DNA of 64,000 nt from NCBI GenBank assembly GCA_905479325.1, contig CAJQLW010000005.1:26647-90646 (forward strand). Direction: 5' to 3'. Every line of letters begins with the position of its first letter. Within the stretch, counting starts at the first letter, position 1. The position numbers and the translations under genes were made by a program. Shown one piece after another: positions 35,395-44,490 of the stretch. This stretch comes from an uncultured Flavobacteriales bacterium (GTDB lineage: Bacteria > Bacteroidota > Bacteroidia > Flavobacteriales_E > Vicingaceae). Under the pieces are notes generated by a model that searched no databases, was not told the origin of the DNA, and worked only from the letters and a program-made list of their open reading frames with translations.

Positions 35395-36350
35395 TAAGAA
35401 AGTTTCTGTTCTAAAGTATTGGTTGTCTTCACCAAAATATCAAAAGCGGTGTCTGCCATTAAGTTCTGCTTGTTATCTAAGGTTGGGTTTATTTCCACCA
35501 TTTCAAAACAAACAAGTTTTTCAGATTGAATCAAATTTTGAATGATTGAGTTAGCCTCTTCCGGCGTAAAGCCATTTGGTACAGGAGTTCCTGTTCCGCA
35601 GGAAACCAAATCGCAATCCATGCTATCAACATCAAAGGAGATGTAAATCATGTCACAATCCTTTAATCGTTGTAGTGCTTCTTTGCAAGCTTTTTCAACC
35701 CCTTTTTCTCTTGTTTCAGCTACTGTAAAATTCTTTATTCCATCTCTTCTAATAATTTCATCTTCTGGATGCTCCGTATCTCTAACTCCAAAAAATACTA
35801 TATCGTCAGCAATTAATTTTGGAGAAATTCCCGCAGTATTTTTCAATTCACCCCAATACTTAAGTGCTTCTTCAGATGGCTCTTTCACTTGACATTCCTT
35901 GTTATCATATGCCAGTGCTGTTGCCAATGGCATACCATGAACATTTCCTGTTGGAGACGTGTAAGGCGAATGTAAATCAGCGTGTGCATCTATCCAAATG
36001 GCACCTAAACTCTTGTTCGGGTATTTCTTTTTTAAACCCGCAATTGTTCCGCCTGCAGATGAGTGATCTGCTGCAAGTACAAGCGGAAAATGTCCATCGG
36101 TGAGCGTTTGCTCAACTTGATTACAAATTCTATTGAAAACTTTTACAATACCTTTTATTCGTTTTGCTGAACTTAATTTTACAGCATCGAATAGCATTTC
36201 ATTGTTATTTTTTACCTTAACTACTTTATATTTTAGAAAATAATTACTTCCTTTATTCAAAGAAGAAATTCTCAACGCATCTATTCCAAGGCTAGCTCCC
36301 CTAGTACCTGCACCCAATTCAGACTTGTTTTCGATCAATTGTATAGTCAT
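35394..36350 (-). CDS. rocF: Arginase (ureohydrolase family)
   Basis: 318 residues. The binuclear manganese ligands are visible: His96 (AADHSSAGG), Asp121, His123 and Asp125 (WIDAHADLHSP), and the second Asp pair in SFDVDSMD. NVHGMPLATAL is the substrate-loop region. These favour arginase over agmatinase, although the split within the family needs a tree. It makes ornithine and urea; ornithine aminotransferase is at 53456. A TATTTTTG box at 36368-36375 lies 17 bases before the ATG. Confidence 0.85.
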   Translation of the reverse strand: MTIQLIENKSELGAGTRGASLGIDALRISSLNKGSNYFLKYKVVKVKNNNEMLFDAVKLSSAKRIKGIVKVFNRICNQVEQTLTDGHFPLVLAADHSSAGGTIAGLKKKYPNKSLGAIWIDAHADLHSPYTSPTGNVHGMPLATALAYDNKECQVKEPSEEALKYWGELKNTAGISPKLIADDIVFFGVRDTEHPEDEIIRRDGIKNFTVAETREKGVEKACKEALQRLKDCDMIYISFDVDSMDCDLVSCGTGTPVPNGFTPEEANSIIQNLIQSEKLVCFEMVEINPTLDNKQNLMADTAFDILVKTTNTLEQKLS

Positions 36351-36367
36351 AAAAAAAATATTTTCGG

Positions 36368-36375
36368 CAAAAATA
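36368..36375 (-). promoter_or_regulatory. Bacteroidetes -7 box TATTTTTG before arginase
   Basis: Exact TAnnTTTG on the minus strand, 17 bases before the arginase ATG; probable promoter of rocF-argS. Confidence 0.45.
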
Positions 36376-36525
36376 AGCTAATTCACGAATCCTTTAATCG
36401 ACATATTGATGAATTAATCTACGCTTTTACTATGTTTGTCGAAAGTTATATCAAATAAATACTTGTGTAACAAGATTTTTCTTTTTACTTTTCCGGTCTT
36501 AACCAATTAAGAGAATTTGAATAAA

Positions 36526-37240
36526 ATGCCAAAGCTTGAGCTTAGTAATTTATTAAATACTATTGCTTTATCAATACTGCTATTTTTTGCAAGTGCTTGA
36601 GAGAATATTTCTTTTCAAAGCGGAATCGACGAAGGTAAGATTGAATATGAAATTTCATACCCTGAAATTTACCCTGACAACTTTATGCTGGAGTTACTTC
36701 CAAAAACAATGGAAACTACGTTTGTAGAAAACAACTACCGAAGCGATATTATTGCCGGTATGGGGATCTTTAAGACTTCTATCATTTTCAATCATGAAAA
36801 TGACAAAATTGTGCACTCCATAAAAATGCTGAAAACAAAATATGCTAGTGAATTAACAGACGCCGATTTTGCATCTTTTAACCCAAAATTCAACAGTACT
36901 GGAAGTAAATTTAACTGATGAAACCAAAGAAATTGCAGGCTACCTATGCAATTCAGCGAACGTTGTTGTGCAAGGGGATAGCGTTTGGAATTTTAAAGTA
37001 TACTATACTAATGATATTAAAATAAAAAAACCTAATCTGCACACTCCTTTCAGGCAAATTAAGGGTGTTTTAATGGAATATAAGTTGCTATCAAACAACA
37101 TATTGATGAACTTCTCAGCTACAAAAGTAATTGACGAAAAAGTCGATAAGAGCGCCATTGAGCTTGAAGAAGGCTATGAAATGGTTGAGCCTGCCAAGCT
37201 AAAAGCTGAAATTAAAAAGCTTTTTACCAACATAATGTAA
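36526..37240 (+). pseudogene. Decayed DUF4412-like secreted protein, paralogue of the next gene
   Basis: From the ATG at 36526 the frame reads a signal peptide (LLFFASA) that is cut by TGA at 36598-36600, then continues (EGKIEYEISYPEIYPDNFML) to about 36895, where a one-base gain (or two-base loss) moves sense to another frame (LEVNLTDETKEIAGYLC, end at 37240). The parts line up with the intact 37277 protein: both have an 'EGxIxYE' start and an ETKEIxGYxC motif. So this is a duplicated copy with two lesions. Any translation would yield only fragments without a working export signal. Confidence 0.8.
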
Positions 37241-37250
37241 GGCTGTTGAT

Positions 37251-37258
37251 TATTTTTG
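37251..37258 (+). promoter_or_regulatory. Bacteroidetes -7 box TATTTTTG
   Basis: Exact TAnnTTTG match, 18 bases before the ATG at 37277; the intact paralogue thus seems to have its own promoter, independent of the decayed copy upstream. Confidence 0.45.
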
Positions 37259-37276
37259 TATCAAAATTTTTGAACT

Positions 37277-37921
37277 ATGAAAAACTTAACAATCGCTATC
37301 GCTTTATTAATAAGCACCATAACTTTGGTTGCTCAAGACTTTGAAGGAACTATTTCTTACGAGATGGTTTATGAAAATCTATCGCCACAGATTAAACCTC
37401 AGGCCGGTATGTTGCCAAAATCTACTGTAATAGAAGTAAAAGGTGAATTAACCAAATCTACAACTCCGAACGCCATGGGTGGAGAAATAGTTATTATTCA
37501 GAATACTACCACTGACGAAACATTGCAGCTAATGAACATGATGGGAATGAAGATTGCAACTAAAATGACTGCCGAAGAAAAGAAAGAATTACAAGGAGAA
37601 GAGAAGCCTGAGATTGAATTTACGGAAGAGACGAAAGAAATATTAGGTTATACCTGTAAAAAAGCAATCGCAACTGACAAAGATGGAAATGAGGTAGAAA
37701 TTTATTACACCGAAGAATTAAAAATAAAAATACCAAACTCAGTAGATGGGATTGATGGTTTTCCATTGCAAATTGTTATAATTCAGGAGATGTTTACGAT
37801 GACACAAACAGTAACTGAAATTAATGAAGGAAAGGTTAAAAAAATTAAAATGGACGTGCCTTCAGATTACGAGCTTAAAACGCTTGAAGAATTGCAGAAA
37901 ATGGGAGCTGGTGGAATGTAA
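37277..37921 (+). CDS. Secreted DUF4412-like protein
   Basis: 214 residues with a signal peptide (cut after LVAQ, about residue 19). The mature part is beta-rich: DFEGTISYEMVYEN at the start, EFTEETKEILGYTCKKAIAT in the middle and a VEIYYTEELKIKIPN strand. This is the GLPGLI/DUF4412 pattern of Bacteroidetes envelope proteins with a LolA-like fold. Function is not established. It is followed by a hairpin terminator. The neighbouring decayed paralogue at 36526 shows the family was duplicated here. Confidence 0.75.
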   Translation: MKNLTIAIALLISTITLVAQDFEGTISYEMVYENLSPQIKPQAGMLPKSTVIEVKGELTKSTTPNAMGGEIVIIQNTTTDETLQLMNMMGMKIATKMTAEEKKELQGEEKPEIEFTEETKEILGYTCKKAIATDKDGNEVEIYYTEELKIKIPNSVDGIDGFPLQIVIIQEMFTMTQTVTEINEGKVKKIKMDVPSDYELKTLEELQKMGAGGM

Positions 37922-37948
37922 AACAACCCACTGTTCATAACTTATTAG

Positions 37949-37978
37949 AAGCCGTTTTTACATTTGTAGGAACGGCTT
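37949..37978 (+). terminator. Rho-independent terminator
   Basis: AAGCCGTT (37949-37956) pairs with AACGGCTT (37971-37978) around a 14-base loop, followed by TATTTTTG TTTT. The following TATTTTTG (37979-37986) also fits a -7 box for ftsK, so the terminator and the ftsK promoter may abut. Confidence 0.65.
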
Positions 37979-38008
37979 TATTTTTGTTTTACACAAAGTT
38001 TCAATTGA

Positions 38009-40576
38009 ATGGCTCAAAATCGTTTTAAATCAGATACTACCGAAGAGAAACCTTCTAAAAAGAGAGCTACAAAAACAACTGATAAGAAGAATCTTTTAAC
38101 CGGAAAAAAGATATCACTTTCGAAGTACACGGATTTTGTGAAGAGTGAAAAAACCAAACAAATAATTGGAGTTGGCTTAATCTTATCTTCAGCTGTGCTG
38201 CTGCTTTCGTTTACTTCCTTTTTATTTACTTGGAAAGCAGACCAAAGTAAAGTTGAACTTCCAATTTGGGATTACTATCAGAACTCTTCCATTGTAGCTG
38301 AAAATTGGTTGGGAAAGTTTGGCGCAGCAATTTCTCACTTGTTTATTTACAAATGGTTTGGAATAGCTTCTTTTCTTTTTGTGGTACTTGCCTTTCTTAT
38401 TGGATTCAGAATTTTATTCAAGGTAAGCCTATTGCCTATTTTTAAAACCTTAAAATATTCTTTGTTTGGTTTATTATGGCTTTCGCTCTTTTTTGGTTTT
38501 GCGTTTGACGGAGATTTATTTTATTTAGGAGGAGCTGTAGGTTTTGAATTAAATCAGTTTTTAAATGCTACATTGGGTGCAATTGGCAGCGGAATAATCA
38601 TTTTCTTTTTACTTAGCATTTTTATTATCAGCGTTTTCGACGTGAAATCATTTTTCAAGTCATTTAAAACAGATCTTGATCAGATTAAAAAAGAAGAGGA
38701 AGAAAAATTTGAGGAGATTAACTCAGAACTTACTGTTGATGAGTTGCATGATCAGGCAGCAGCAGATGAAGAGGATGAAGATTTGGAAAATCAAGAAATT
38801 CCTGAACCTTTTATTAAAACGACAAACGAAATTCCTGTAACTGAAGAACACACGTTTGAAGTGAATGAGGTTGAGCAAGAAAAAGAAGAAGTAATTGAAG
38901 ATAAATTTCCACTAGAAGTTGAAGAACCAAAGACAGATGCTGTTGAATTAACCACGGAAGTAACTGAAGAGTTAAATGAAATTCCTGAGGATGTTTCGCT
39001 AGAAATTGAAGAGCCGGCTGAAAAGGACGAAATATTAAGTGATAAAGAAGTCAATAAAAAGTTAGAGGAATTTGGTGAGTACGACCCTACCCTTGATTTG
39101 TCGCAATACAAAATGCCTGGTATCGATTTACTTCAAGATCATGGAGATGGAAAAATAAAGGTTGATAAGAAAGAGCTTGAAGCCAATAAAAATAGAATTG
39201 TAAATACCTTAGAAAATTACAACATCAAAATTCAATCGATTAAAGCTACCATTGGGCCAACGGTCACTTTGTATGAGATTGTTCCTGCTCCTGGTGTTCG
39301 AATTTCAAAAATTAAGAATTTAGAGGATGACATTGCCTTAAGTTTAGCTGCTTTAGGAATTCGAATTATTGCTCCTATTCCCGGAAAGGGAACCATTGGG
39401 ATTGAAGTGCCAAATCAAAACCCCGATGTGGTTTCGATGAGAACTGTTATTGCTTCTGAAAAATTTCAAAATGCAAAATATGATCTTCCTGTTGTAATGG
39501 GTAAAACCATTTCGAACGAAGTGTTTGCTTTCGACTTGGCTAAGATGCCTCACCTTTTAATGGCAGGTGCCACCGGGCAAGGTAAGTCAGTTGGTTTAAA
39601 TGCAGTTTTAACCTCTTTACTTTACAAAAAACATCCTGCTCAACTTAAGTTTATATTAGTAGATCCTAAAAAGGTTGAACTTACACTGTTTAATAAAATT
39701 GAGCGTCACTTTTTAGCCAAATTACCTGACTCTGAAGATGCAATCATAACAGATAATCAAAAAGTAATACATACCTTAAACTCGTTGTGCATTGAAATGG
39801 ATGATCGGTATGAATTGCTGAAAAATGCCTTTGTAAGAAACATTAAAGAGTATAACGCCAAGTTTATTGCAAGAAAATTAAATCCTGAAAATGGGCACAA
39901 ATACTTACCATACATTGTTTTGGTTATTGATGAGTTTGCAGATTTAATTATGACTGCCGGAAAAGAAGTTGAAACGCCTATTGCACGTTTGGCTCAATTG
40001 GCAAGAGCAATTGGAATTCACTTAATTATTGCAACACAAAGACCTTCGACCAACATTATTACAGGTTCCATAAAAGCAAACTTCCCTGCTCGTATTGCAT
40101 TTAGAGTTACCACAGGTATTGATTCTAGAACGATTCTCGATTCTGGAGGCGCCGAACAATTAATTGGTAGAGGAGATATGCTACTTTCAACAGGAAGCGA
40201 TTTGGTACGTTTGCAGTGTGCATTTGTTGACACCCCAGAGGTTGAAGCACTCACAGAGTTCATTGGAAACCAAAGAGCCTATCCCGATGCATTTATGCTG
40301 CCAGAATATGTTGATGAAAATGCACAATCGATTGGAGAAATTGATAAATCAGATCGAGATGCCTTGTTTGAAGACGCCGCCAGAATTATTGTGCAACACC
40401 AACAAGGTTCAGCATCTTTACTTCAACGTAAGTTAAAATTAGGATACAACCGTGCAGGTAGGATTGTAGATCAGTTAGAGGCAGCGGGAATCATTGGTCC
40501 GTTCGAAGGAAGCAAGGCTAGACAAGTATTGATTACCGATGAAATGAGTTTGGAACAATTATTGAATAACGAGTAG
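38009..40576 (+). CDS. ftsK: DNA translocase FtsK
   Basis: 855 residues. Four N-terminal membrane helices (about 45-215) are followed by an acidic Glu/Asp/Val-rich linker (230-360), the alpha/beta motor with GATGQGKSVGLN (about residue 519) and VLVIDEFADLIMTAG, and a C-terminal winged-helix gamma domain (LQRKLKLGYNRAGRIVDQLE). It pumps chromosome DNA at the division septum and activates dif recombination. The lolA gene follows after 13 bases, an arrangement typical of Bacteroidetes. Confidence 0.97.
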   Translation: MAQNRFKSDTTEEKPSKKRATKTTDKKNLLTGKKISLSKYTDFVKSEKTKQIIGVGLILSSAVLLLSFTSFLFTWKADQSKVELPIWDYYQNSSIVAENWLGKFGAAISHLFIYKWFGIASFLFVVLAFLIGFRILFKVSLLPIFKTLKYSLFGLLWLSLFFGFAFDGDLFYLGGAVGFELNQFLNATLGAIGSGIIIFFLLSIFIISVFDVKSFFKSFKTDLDQIKKEEEEKFEEINSELTVDELHDQAAADEEDEDLENQEIPEPFIKTTNEIPVTEEHTFEVNEVEQEKEEVIEDKFPLEVEEPKTDAVELTTEVTEELNEIPEDVSLEIEEPAEKDEILSDKEVNKKLEEFGEYDPTLDLSQYKMPGIDLLQDHGDGKIKVDKKELEANKNRIVNTLENYNIKIQSIKATIGPTVTLYEIVPAPGVRISKIKNLEDDIALSLAALGIRIIAPIPGKGTIGIEVPNQNPDVVSMRTVIASEKFQNAKYDLPVVMGKTISNEVFAFDLAKMPHLLMAGATGQGKSVGLNAVLTSLLYKKHPAQLKFILVDPKKVELTLFNKIERHFLAKLPDSEDAIITDNQKVIHTLNSLCIEMDDRYELLKNAFVRNIKEYNAKFIARKLNPENGHKYLPYIVLVIDEFADLIMTAGKEVETPIARLAQLARAIGIHLIIATQRPSTNIITGSIKANFPARIAFRVTTGIDSRTILDSGGAEQLIGRGDMLLSTGSDLVRLQCAFVDTPEVEALTEFIGNQRAYPDAFMLPEYVDENAQSIGEIDKSDRDALFEDAARIIVQHQQGSASLLQRKLKLGYNRAGRIVDQLEAAGIIGPFEGSKARQVLITDEMSLEQLLNNE

Positions 40577-40589
40577 AAAATATAAAAAC

Positions 40590-41249
40590 ATGAAAATTTT
40601 AATAACGATAGGAACAGTATTAAGTTTGGTTTTCACGACCTTTCAAATGAATGCACAAGATGCTAAAGCGAAAGGGATTTTAGATCAACTAAGTGCTAAA
40701 ACAAAGACTTACACTAGCATGAGTGCGAGCTTTGAATACACCATGAAAAATGTTGCAGAAGATATTGAAGAGACTCAAAAAGGTTCTTTAGTAACCCAAG
40801 GAGATAAATACCATTTAGAAATTGCAGGCCAAAAAATAATTTCTGATGGCAAAACCGTTTGGACAGTATTGGATGAGGCTGAAGAAGTTCAGATTAATGA
40901 AGTGCCTGAAGCTGATGAAACAGAAGATTATATAAGCCCTACCAAAATTTTAACGCTTTGGGAAAAAGGATTTAAATACAAGTATGACAAAAGTATGACA
41001 CTAAATGGAGTTGAAGTGGACGTAATCAACCTCTTCCCTGAAAAAGCAGATGAACAAAGCTTTCACACCATAAAACTGTATGTAAATAAAGCTAAAATGG
41101 TGGTTGATCAAATTGACATAAAAGGAAAAGATGGTACTGATTTCGTTTACGTGATCAAAACGTTTAAAACTAACGAAACTGTGCCTGCAAGCACCTTCGT
41201 ATTCTCAACTACAAACAACCCGTCCTACGACGTAATTGACCTGAGATAA
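40590..41249 (+). CDS. lolA: Outer-membrane lipoprotein carrier protein LolA
   Basis: 219 residues with a signal peptide (cut near MNAQ, residue 22). SAKTKTYTSMSASFEYTMKN and the beta sheet that follows (GSLVTQGDKYHLEIAGQKII, DGKTVWTVLD) fit the LolA half-barrel that carries lipoproteins across the periplasm. It lies 13 bases after ftsK. A clear terminator hairpin lies just downstream, shared with the convergent gene. Confidence 0.9.
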   Translation: MKILITIGTVLSLVFTTFQMNAQDAKAKGILDQLSAKTKTYTSMSASFEYTMKNVAEDIEETQKGSLVTQGDKYHLEIAGQKIISDGKTVWTVLDEAEEVQINEVPEADETEDYISPTKILTLWEKGFKYKYDKSMTLNGVEVDVINLFPEKADEQSFHTIKLYVNKAKMVVDQIDIKGKDGTDFVYVIKTFKTNETVPASTFVFSTTNNPSYDVIDLR

Positions 41250-41270
41250 TTGTTAGCCAAATACTGTTTA

Positions 41271-41301
41271 ATTAAAGCCACGCCATTGTCGTGGCTTTAA
41301 T
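41271..41301. terminator. Bidirectional terminator after lolA
   Basis: ATTAAAGCCACG (41271-41282) pairs with CGTGGCTTTAAT (41290-41301) around a 7-base loop, followed by T residues on the plus strand. It covers the last codons and stop of the convergent gene at 41272. Confidence 0.8.
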
Positions 41302-41778
41302 TTTTTGTACATCTACCTTCACCAGAGAGTTCGTCACCAAGGTATCTCCACTAATGGTAAAACTCACCGGCACATATTCACCTTTACTATTGTAATAGTA
41401 ACCTTCTAAGTTGTTTTCAGCCGTTATAACAAAGTTAAATTTCACTTCTCCCCTTCTCCAATAAGGATTATCTGCTGCGCAAACTACTCCAATATAGTCG
41501 TGTCCTTTTTCATCATTTTTAATCAGTGCAATAACATATCGCCCATCAGGACTTTTGTACACACCTTCCGGCTGCTTCGAATTTCCATTTTCTAAATAAT
41601 TGCAAAAATTGTAAACATCAAACTCTAGTTGGTGCGTTTTTAAAGGAGCTAATTTCTTATACTGAATTGTATTGCTAATAACTGTTGTGGTTGGCTCAAT
41701 AGCACCTGTTGCAAATGCTGTTGAAGAAATGCTGAATGAACCTATCAATAAGGCTATGTTTAAAAAAATAGTTTTCAT
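41272..41778 (-). CDS. Exported protein of unknown function
   Basis: 168 residues with a signal peptide (cleavage after AFATG, about residue 25). The mature part holds PEGVYKSPDGRYVIALIKND, DYIGVVCAADNPYWRRGEV and an ENNLEGYYYNSKGEYVPVSF segment: a small beta barrel of lipocalin-like type is possible. It is not a family I can name. A TATATTTG box (41804-41811) lies 25 bases upstream. The stop codon lies inside the terminator hairpin. Confidence 0.65.
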   Translation of the reverse strand: MKTIFLNIALLIGSFSISSTAFATGAIEPTTTVISNTIQYKKLAPLKTHQLEFDVYNFCNYLENGNSKQPEGVYKSPDGRYVIALIKNDEKGHDYIGVVCAADNPYWRRGEVKFNFVITAENNLEGYYYNSKGEYVPVSFTISGDTLVTNSLVKVDVQKIKATTMAWL

Positions 41779-41803
41779 AATGTTGATTTTTAAATTGTTT
41801 AGG

Positions 41804-41811
41804 CAAATATA
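41804..41811 (-). promoter_or_regulatory. Bacteroidetes -7 box TATATTTG
   Basis: Exact TAnnTTTG on the minus strand, about 25 bases before the ATG at 41778. Confidence 0.4.
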
Positions 41812-42067
41812 AAAATCATATGGTAGTTGGCATTACATAGTAGTATAAGTGGGGCGTTAATCTTTTGCTTCTAAATAAAAATCAACACTTTAACTGATTT
41901 TTACTTTTTATGCTGTTGGATGAATGGAAAATGAACTGCCTATTTTATGTCAACTAAAAGCTAAACGTATGAAACCTTGAAAATGTCAAAACAGTTAATA
42001 GACTTAACAAATAGCAAAAAAAAACAACGCATTAAGCGTGGCTTCAATATCAAAATACAACTCTTAA

Positions 42068-42565
42068 TTATTCAAATATTTCCTTATAAGTTCCTCCAAC
42101 TTGAGCTGCTACAGTTTTTGTGCATATATCGTCTTCCGAGGAATTGCAAGCACAGCCACCGTCAACAATTGTAAGTTGGCAATTAGGCCCTTTACAATAA
42201 CATATTTTGCCAAGTAAATACGCTGGCTCAACTCCCTGTTCTTTATAATTCTCAAGCAAAATACCAACGTTTTGCGTCTTCCCGTTTACAGTTATAACCG
42301 ATTCAATTACAGAATAATTATTTGTAGTCACCACCTTTGACTCTTTAAATTCTGCTTTTTCTATGGCTAAGATATTTAAGATGTATTGTTGTACTTCTCG
42401 CTCATTTACCTGTATCATTTCATTTTGGTCTAGTTCGTAGAATAAATCAACCTCAGAAATCGGTTTACTGCTAATCTGATTTGATAAATTCTCTTTCGAC
42501 TCTTGACAGGAACTAAAAACTAAGAGGAAAGAAAAGGACACCACTAATGATTTAAATATCGACAT
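42068..42565 (-). CDS. Small Cys-rich lipoprotein
   Basis: 165 residues with a lipoprotein signal (lipobox VFSSC, Cys20). The middle is helical and acidic. The C-terminal 45 residues hold seven Cys (CYCKGPNCQL, then GGCACNSSEDDICTKT), which might bind metal or form disulfides. No family is recognised. The 289-base gap downstream (41779-42067) holds only the promoter of the neighbouring gene and no other gene I can support. Confidence 0.65.
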   Translation of the reverse strand: MSIFKSLVVSFSFLLVFSSCQESKENLSNQISSKPISEVDLFYELDQNEMIQVNEREVQQYILNILAIEKAEFKESKVVTTNNYSVIESVITVNGKTQNVGILLENYKEQGVEPAYLLGKICYCKGPNCQLTIVDGGCACNSSEDDICTKTVAAQVGGTYKEIFE

Positions 42566-42668
42566 AACTTGTTTTTTTTTAATTAGTTGGAGCTAATGTA
42601 ATGAATTAAATCGAAAAAATTAAAAAGCGTTTGAGTTGTAATAAAAACACCTCAATGCAAAGAGTTAA

Positions 42669-44489
42669 TTAATGTACTTTTATTACCTGATAGTCTCGGT
42701 AACGTACAATGTAAGAAGAGTGATTTTCGAACCCACTTTCAATTCCTGTCTTCACAAAATGGAACTTTCTACTTAAGCCTTGCATTGTTTCAGCAGGTAA
42801 CATTAGTTCGAAGTTTGTTCCACTTGTTTGTAATAATGAAAGATAATAGGAAGCCACATCGTAACCTAAATATGCAAATTGTGATGGCACGCTTCCGTAA
42901 TTTTCATTAAAAGCAGCAATAAATTGAACATTCTCCTCACTGTCTTTCTCGATAAACTCAGATGCCATCAAATGAACATTTAAATTATGCAGGTAATCAA
43001 TTTCTATATTTTCAAAATTTAACCAGTTCTCTAAACCAATTACTTTGAATTTGTATCCATTCATTGAATTCAAAGAAGAAAGTAATCTCGTTACAAAAGA
43101 TTGATCGTCACTTGGTGCAACTATTACATTAAGCTCATCTTCCTTTAACTTCGACTTAATACCCCACAGCTCTTTAGGGTTCCAATACACCTCTCTTAAA
43201 GGCGACATTCTTGTCGTATCTTGATGCGCCGCAGCAGTTTTCTGAATTTGTTTCTTGATTAACTCCATGCGCTTTCGCTCTTGAAATTTATCGGGATAAA
43301 CAACAATAAGGTTGCTAAAACGTAAAGAGTCGTAAATGTATTCACCTAAAAATCTAGTTTGAATTGGCTCACTTGTAGCCACCTTACTCACGTAACTGTT
43401 ACCTAGCAACACCTTATTGCTCAATTTAACAGGAGAAACAATGTTAATCTTATTGCGTTTTGCAAAATCTGCCACTTGCAAAAAGTTACTTAAAAATAAA
43501 GGGCCTACCAGTAAATCTGAATCAATAAGCTTGTTAGAATTGATAATTTCACTTACCGTTGTGCTGTCTTTTCCAGTATCAAAAACCTGGAGTTCTACGT
43601 TCAATCCGCGGTTTGCCATTTCTTGAGCAGCAAGTTTAAAGCCTTGGTAAAAATCGATGGCATATTGAGCCTTGTTGTACAATTCCTTGTTGAGTTCTTG
43701 TGCCTTTTTGTACTCCAACTCGTTCGACTCATCCATTAGGTCTAAATAAAAAGGCAACAACACAGAAACTTTGTATGCTTTTTTCACTGCAGCGCTATCG
43801 AACTCAACATCTTCAATGGCCTGAATTGAAACTCTTTTGTAATTCTTTAAAATTGGAATATTAACTAAATCCCCTTCTTGCAAACCACCAACTAAACCAT
43901 TATTTACCATATTAATAGAATCAATGGTAACGTTATACAGTTTACTTAATGAATAGAGCGTTTCTTTGGGTGCTACCTTGTGCGTTACATAAGGGCTTGC
44001 CGCTGCTGGAACAACATATTCTTGATCTCCCGTTGCGTTTTTAATCTTAGCTACAGGAATTTTTATTTTCATTCCTCGTTTTAACCCATCTTCAATTTCG
44101 GGATTCGCAACAATAATGTCATTAATTTCAACATTATACTCTTTTGCAATCGAATACAATGTATTCTGTCTTTGAACCTCATGAATTAGAAAATTCCCAT
44201 CAATGTCGGGAGCTTCGTTTAAGTCTCTACGCGTTATTTTATCTAAAGGAATCATCAACCGATCTCCTAAGGTTAAAACTTCGGTTAATCTAGGATTTGC
44301 TTTTAGAATTTCTTCTCTAGGAATAGCATATTTGCGACTAATTGCAAAAAGGGTATTTCCTGTATCAACTACGTGAATGTAGTACTCCTTCCCTTCTATT
44401 TTATGAATGATTAATTCTTCTTTTTCAGCTTCTTGGGCAAAACTTAAAAAGGAACAACTTACAAAAAGAAAAATTAATAAATACCTCAT
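42669..44489 (-). CDS. LysM-repeat protein with periplasmic-binding-protein-like C-terminal domain
   Basis: 606 residues from the ATG at 44489, giving a signal peptide (MRYLLIFLFVSCSFLSFAQ). Three LysM domains follow (HVVDTGNTLFAISRKYAIP, HEVQRQNTLYSIAKEYNV, HKVAPKETLYSLSKLYNV), which bind peptidoglycan. From about residue 235 a type-1 periplasmic-binding (ABC/leucine-binding-like) fold begins (YKVSVLLPFYLDLMDES; SDLLVGPLFLSN). Such LysM-PBP fusions resemble the LpoA-like activators of cell wall synthases, but this is a guess from architecture. It begins 1 base after guaA ends. Confidence 0.85.
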   Translation of the reverse strand: MRYLLIFLFVSCSFLSFAQEAEKEELIIHKIEGKEYYIHVVDTGNTLFAISRKYAIPREEILKANPRLTEVLTLGDRLMIPLDKITRRDLNEAPDIDGNFLIHEVQRQNTLYSIAKEYNVEINDIIVANPEIEDGLKRGMKIKIPVAKIKNATGDQEYVVPAAASPYVTHKVAPKETLYSLSKLYNVTIDSINMVNNGLVGGLQEGDLVNIPILKNYKRVSIQAIEDVEFDSAAVKKAYKVSVLLPFYLDLMDESNELEYKKAQELNKELYNKAQYAIDFYQGFKLAAQEMANRGLNVELQVFDTGKDSTTVSEIINSNKLIDSDLLVGPLFLSNFLQVADFAKRNKINIVSPVKLSNKVLLGNSYVSKVATSEPIQTRFLGEYIYDSLRFSNLIVVYPDKFQERKRMELIKKQIQKTAAAHQDTTRMSPLREVYWNPKELWGIKSKLKEDELNVIVAPSDDQSFVTRLLSSLNSMNGYKFKVIGLENWLNFENIEIDYLHNLNVHLMASEFIEKDSEENVQFIAAFNENYGSVPSQFAYLGYDVASYYLSLLQTSGTNFELMLPAETMQGLSRKFHFVKTGIESGFENHSSYIVRYRDYQVIKVH

Positions 44490-44490
44490 A

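Noticed and set aside
41977..42174. Plus-strand ORF of 65 codons
   Set aside because: It runs antisense to the Cys-rich lipoprotein gene, has no homology signal and poor composition; the lipoprotein frame has a signal peptide and is preferred.
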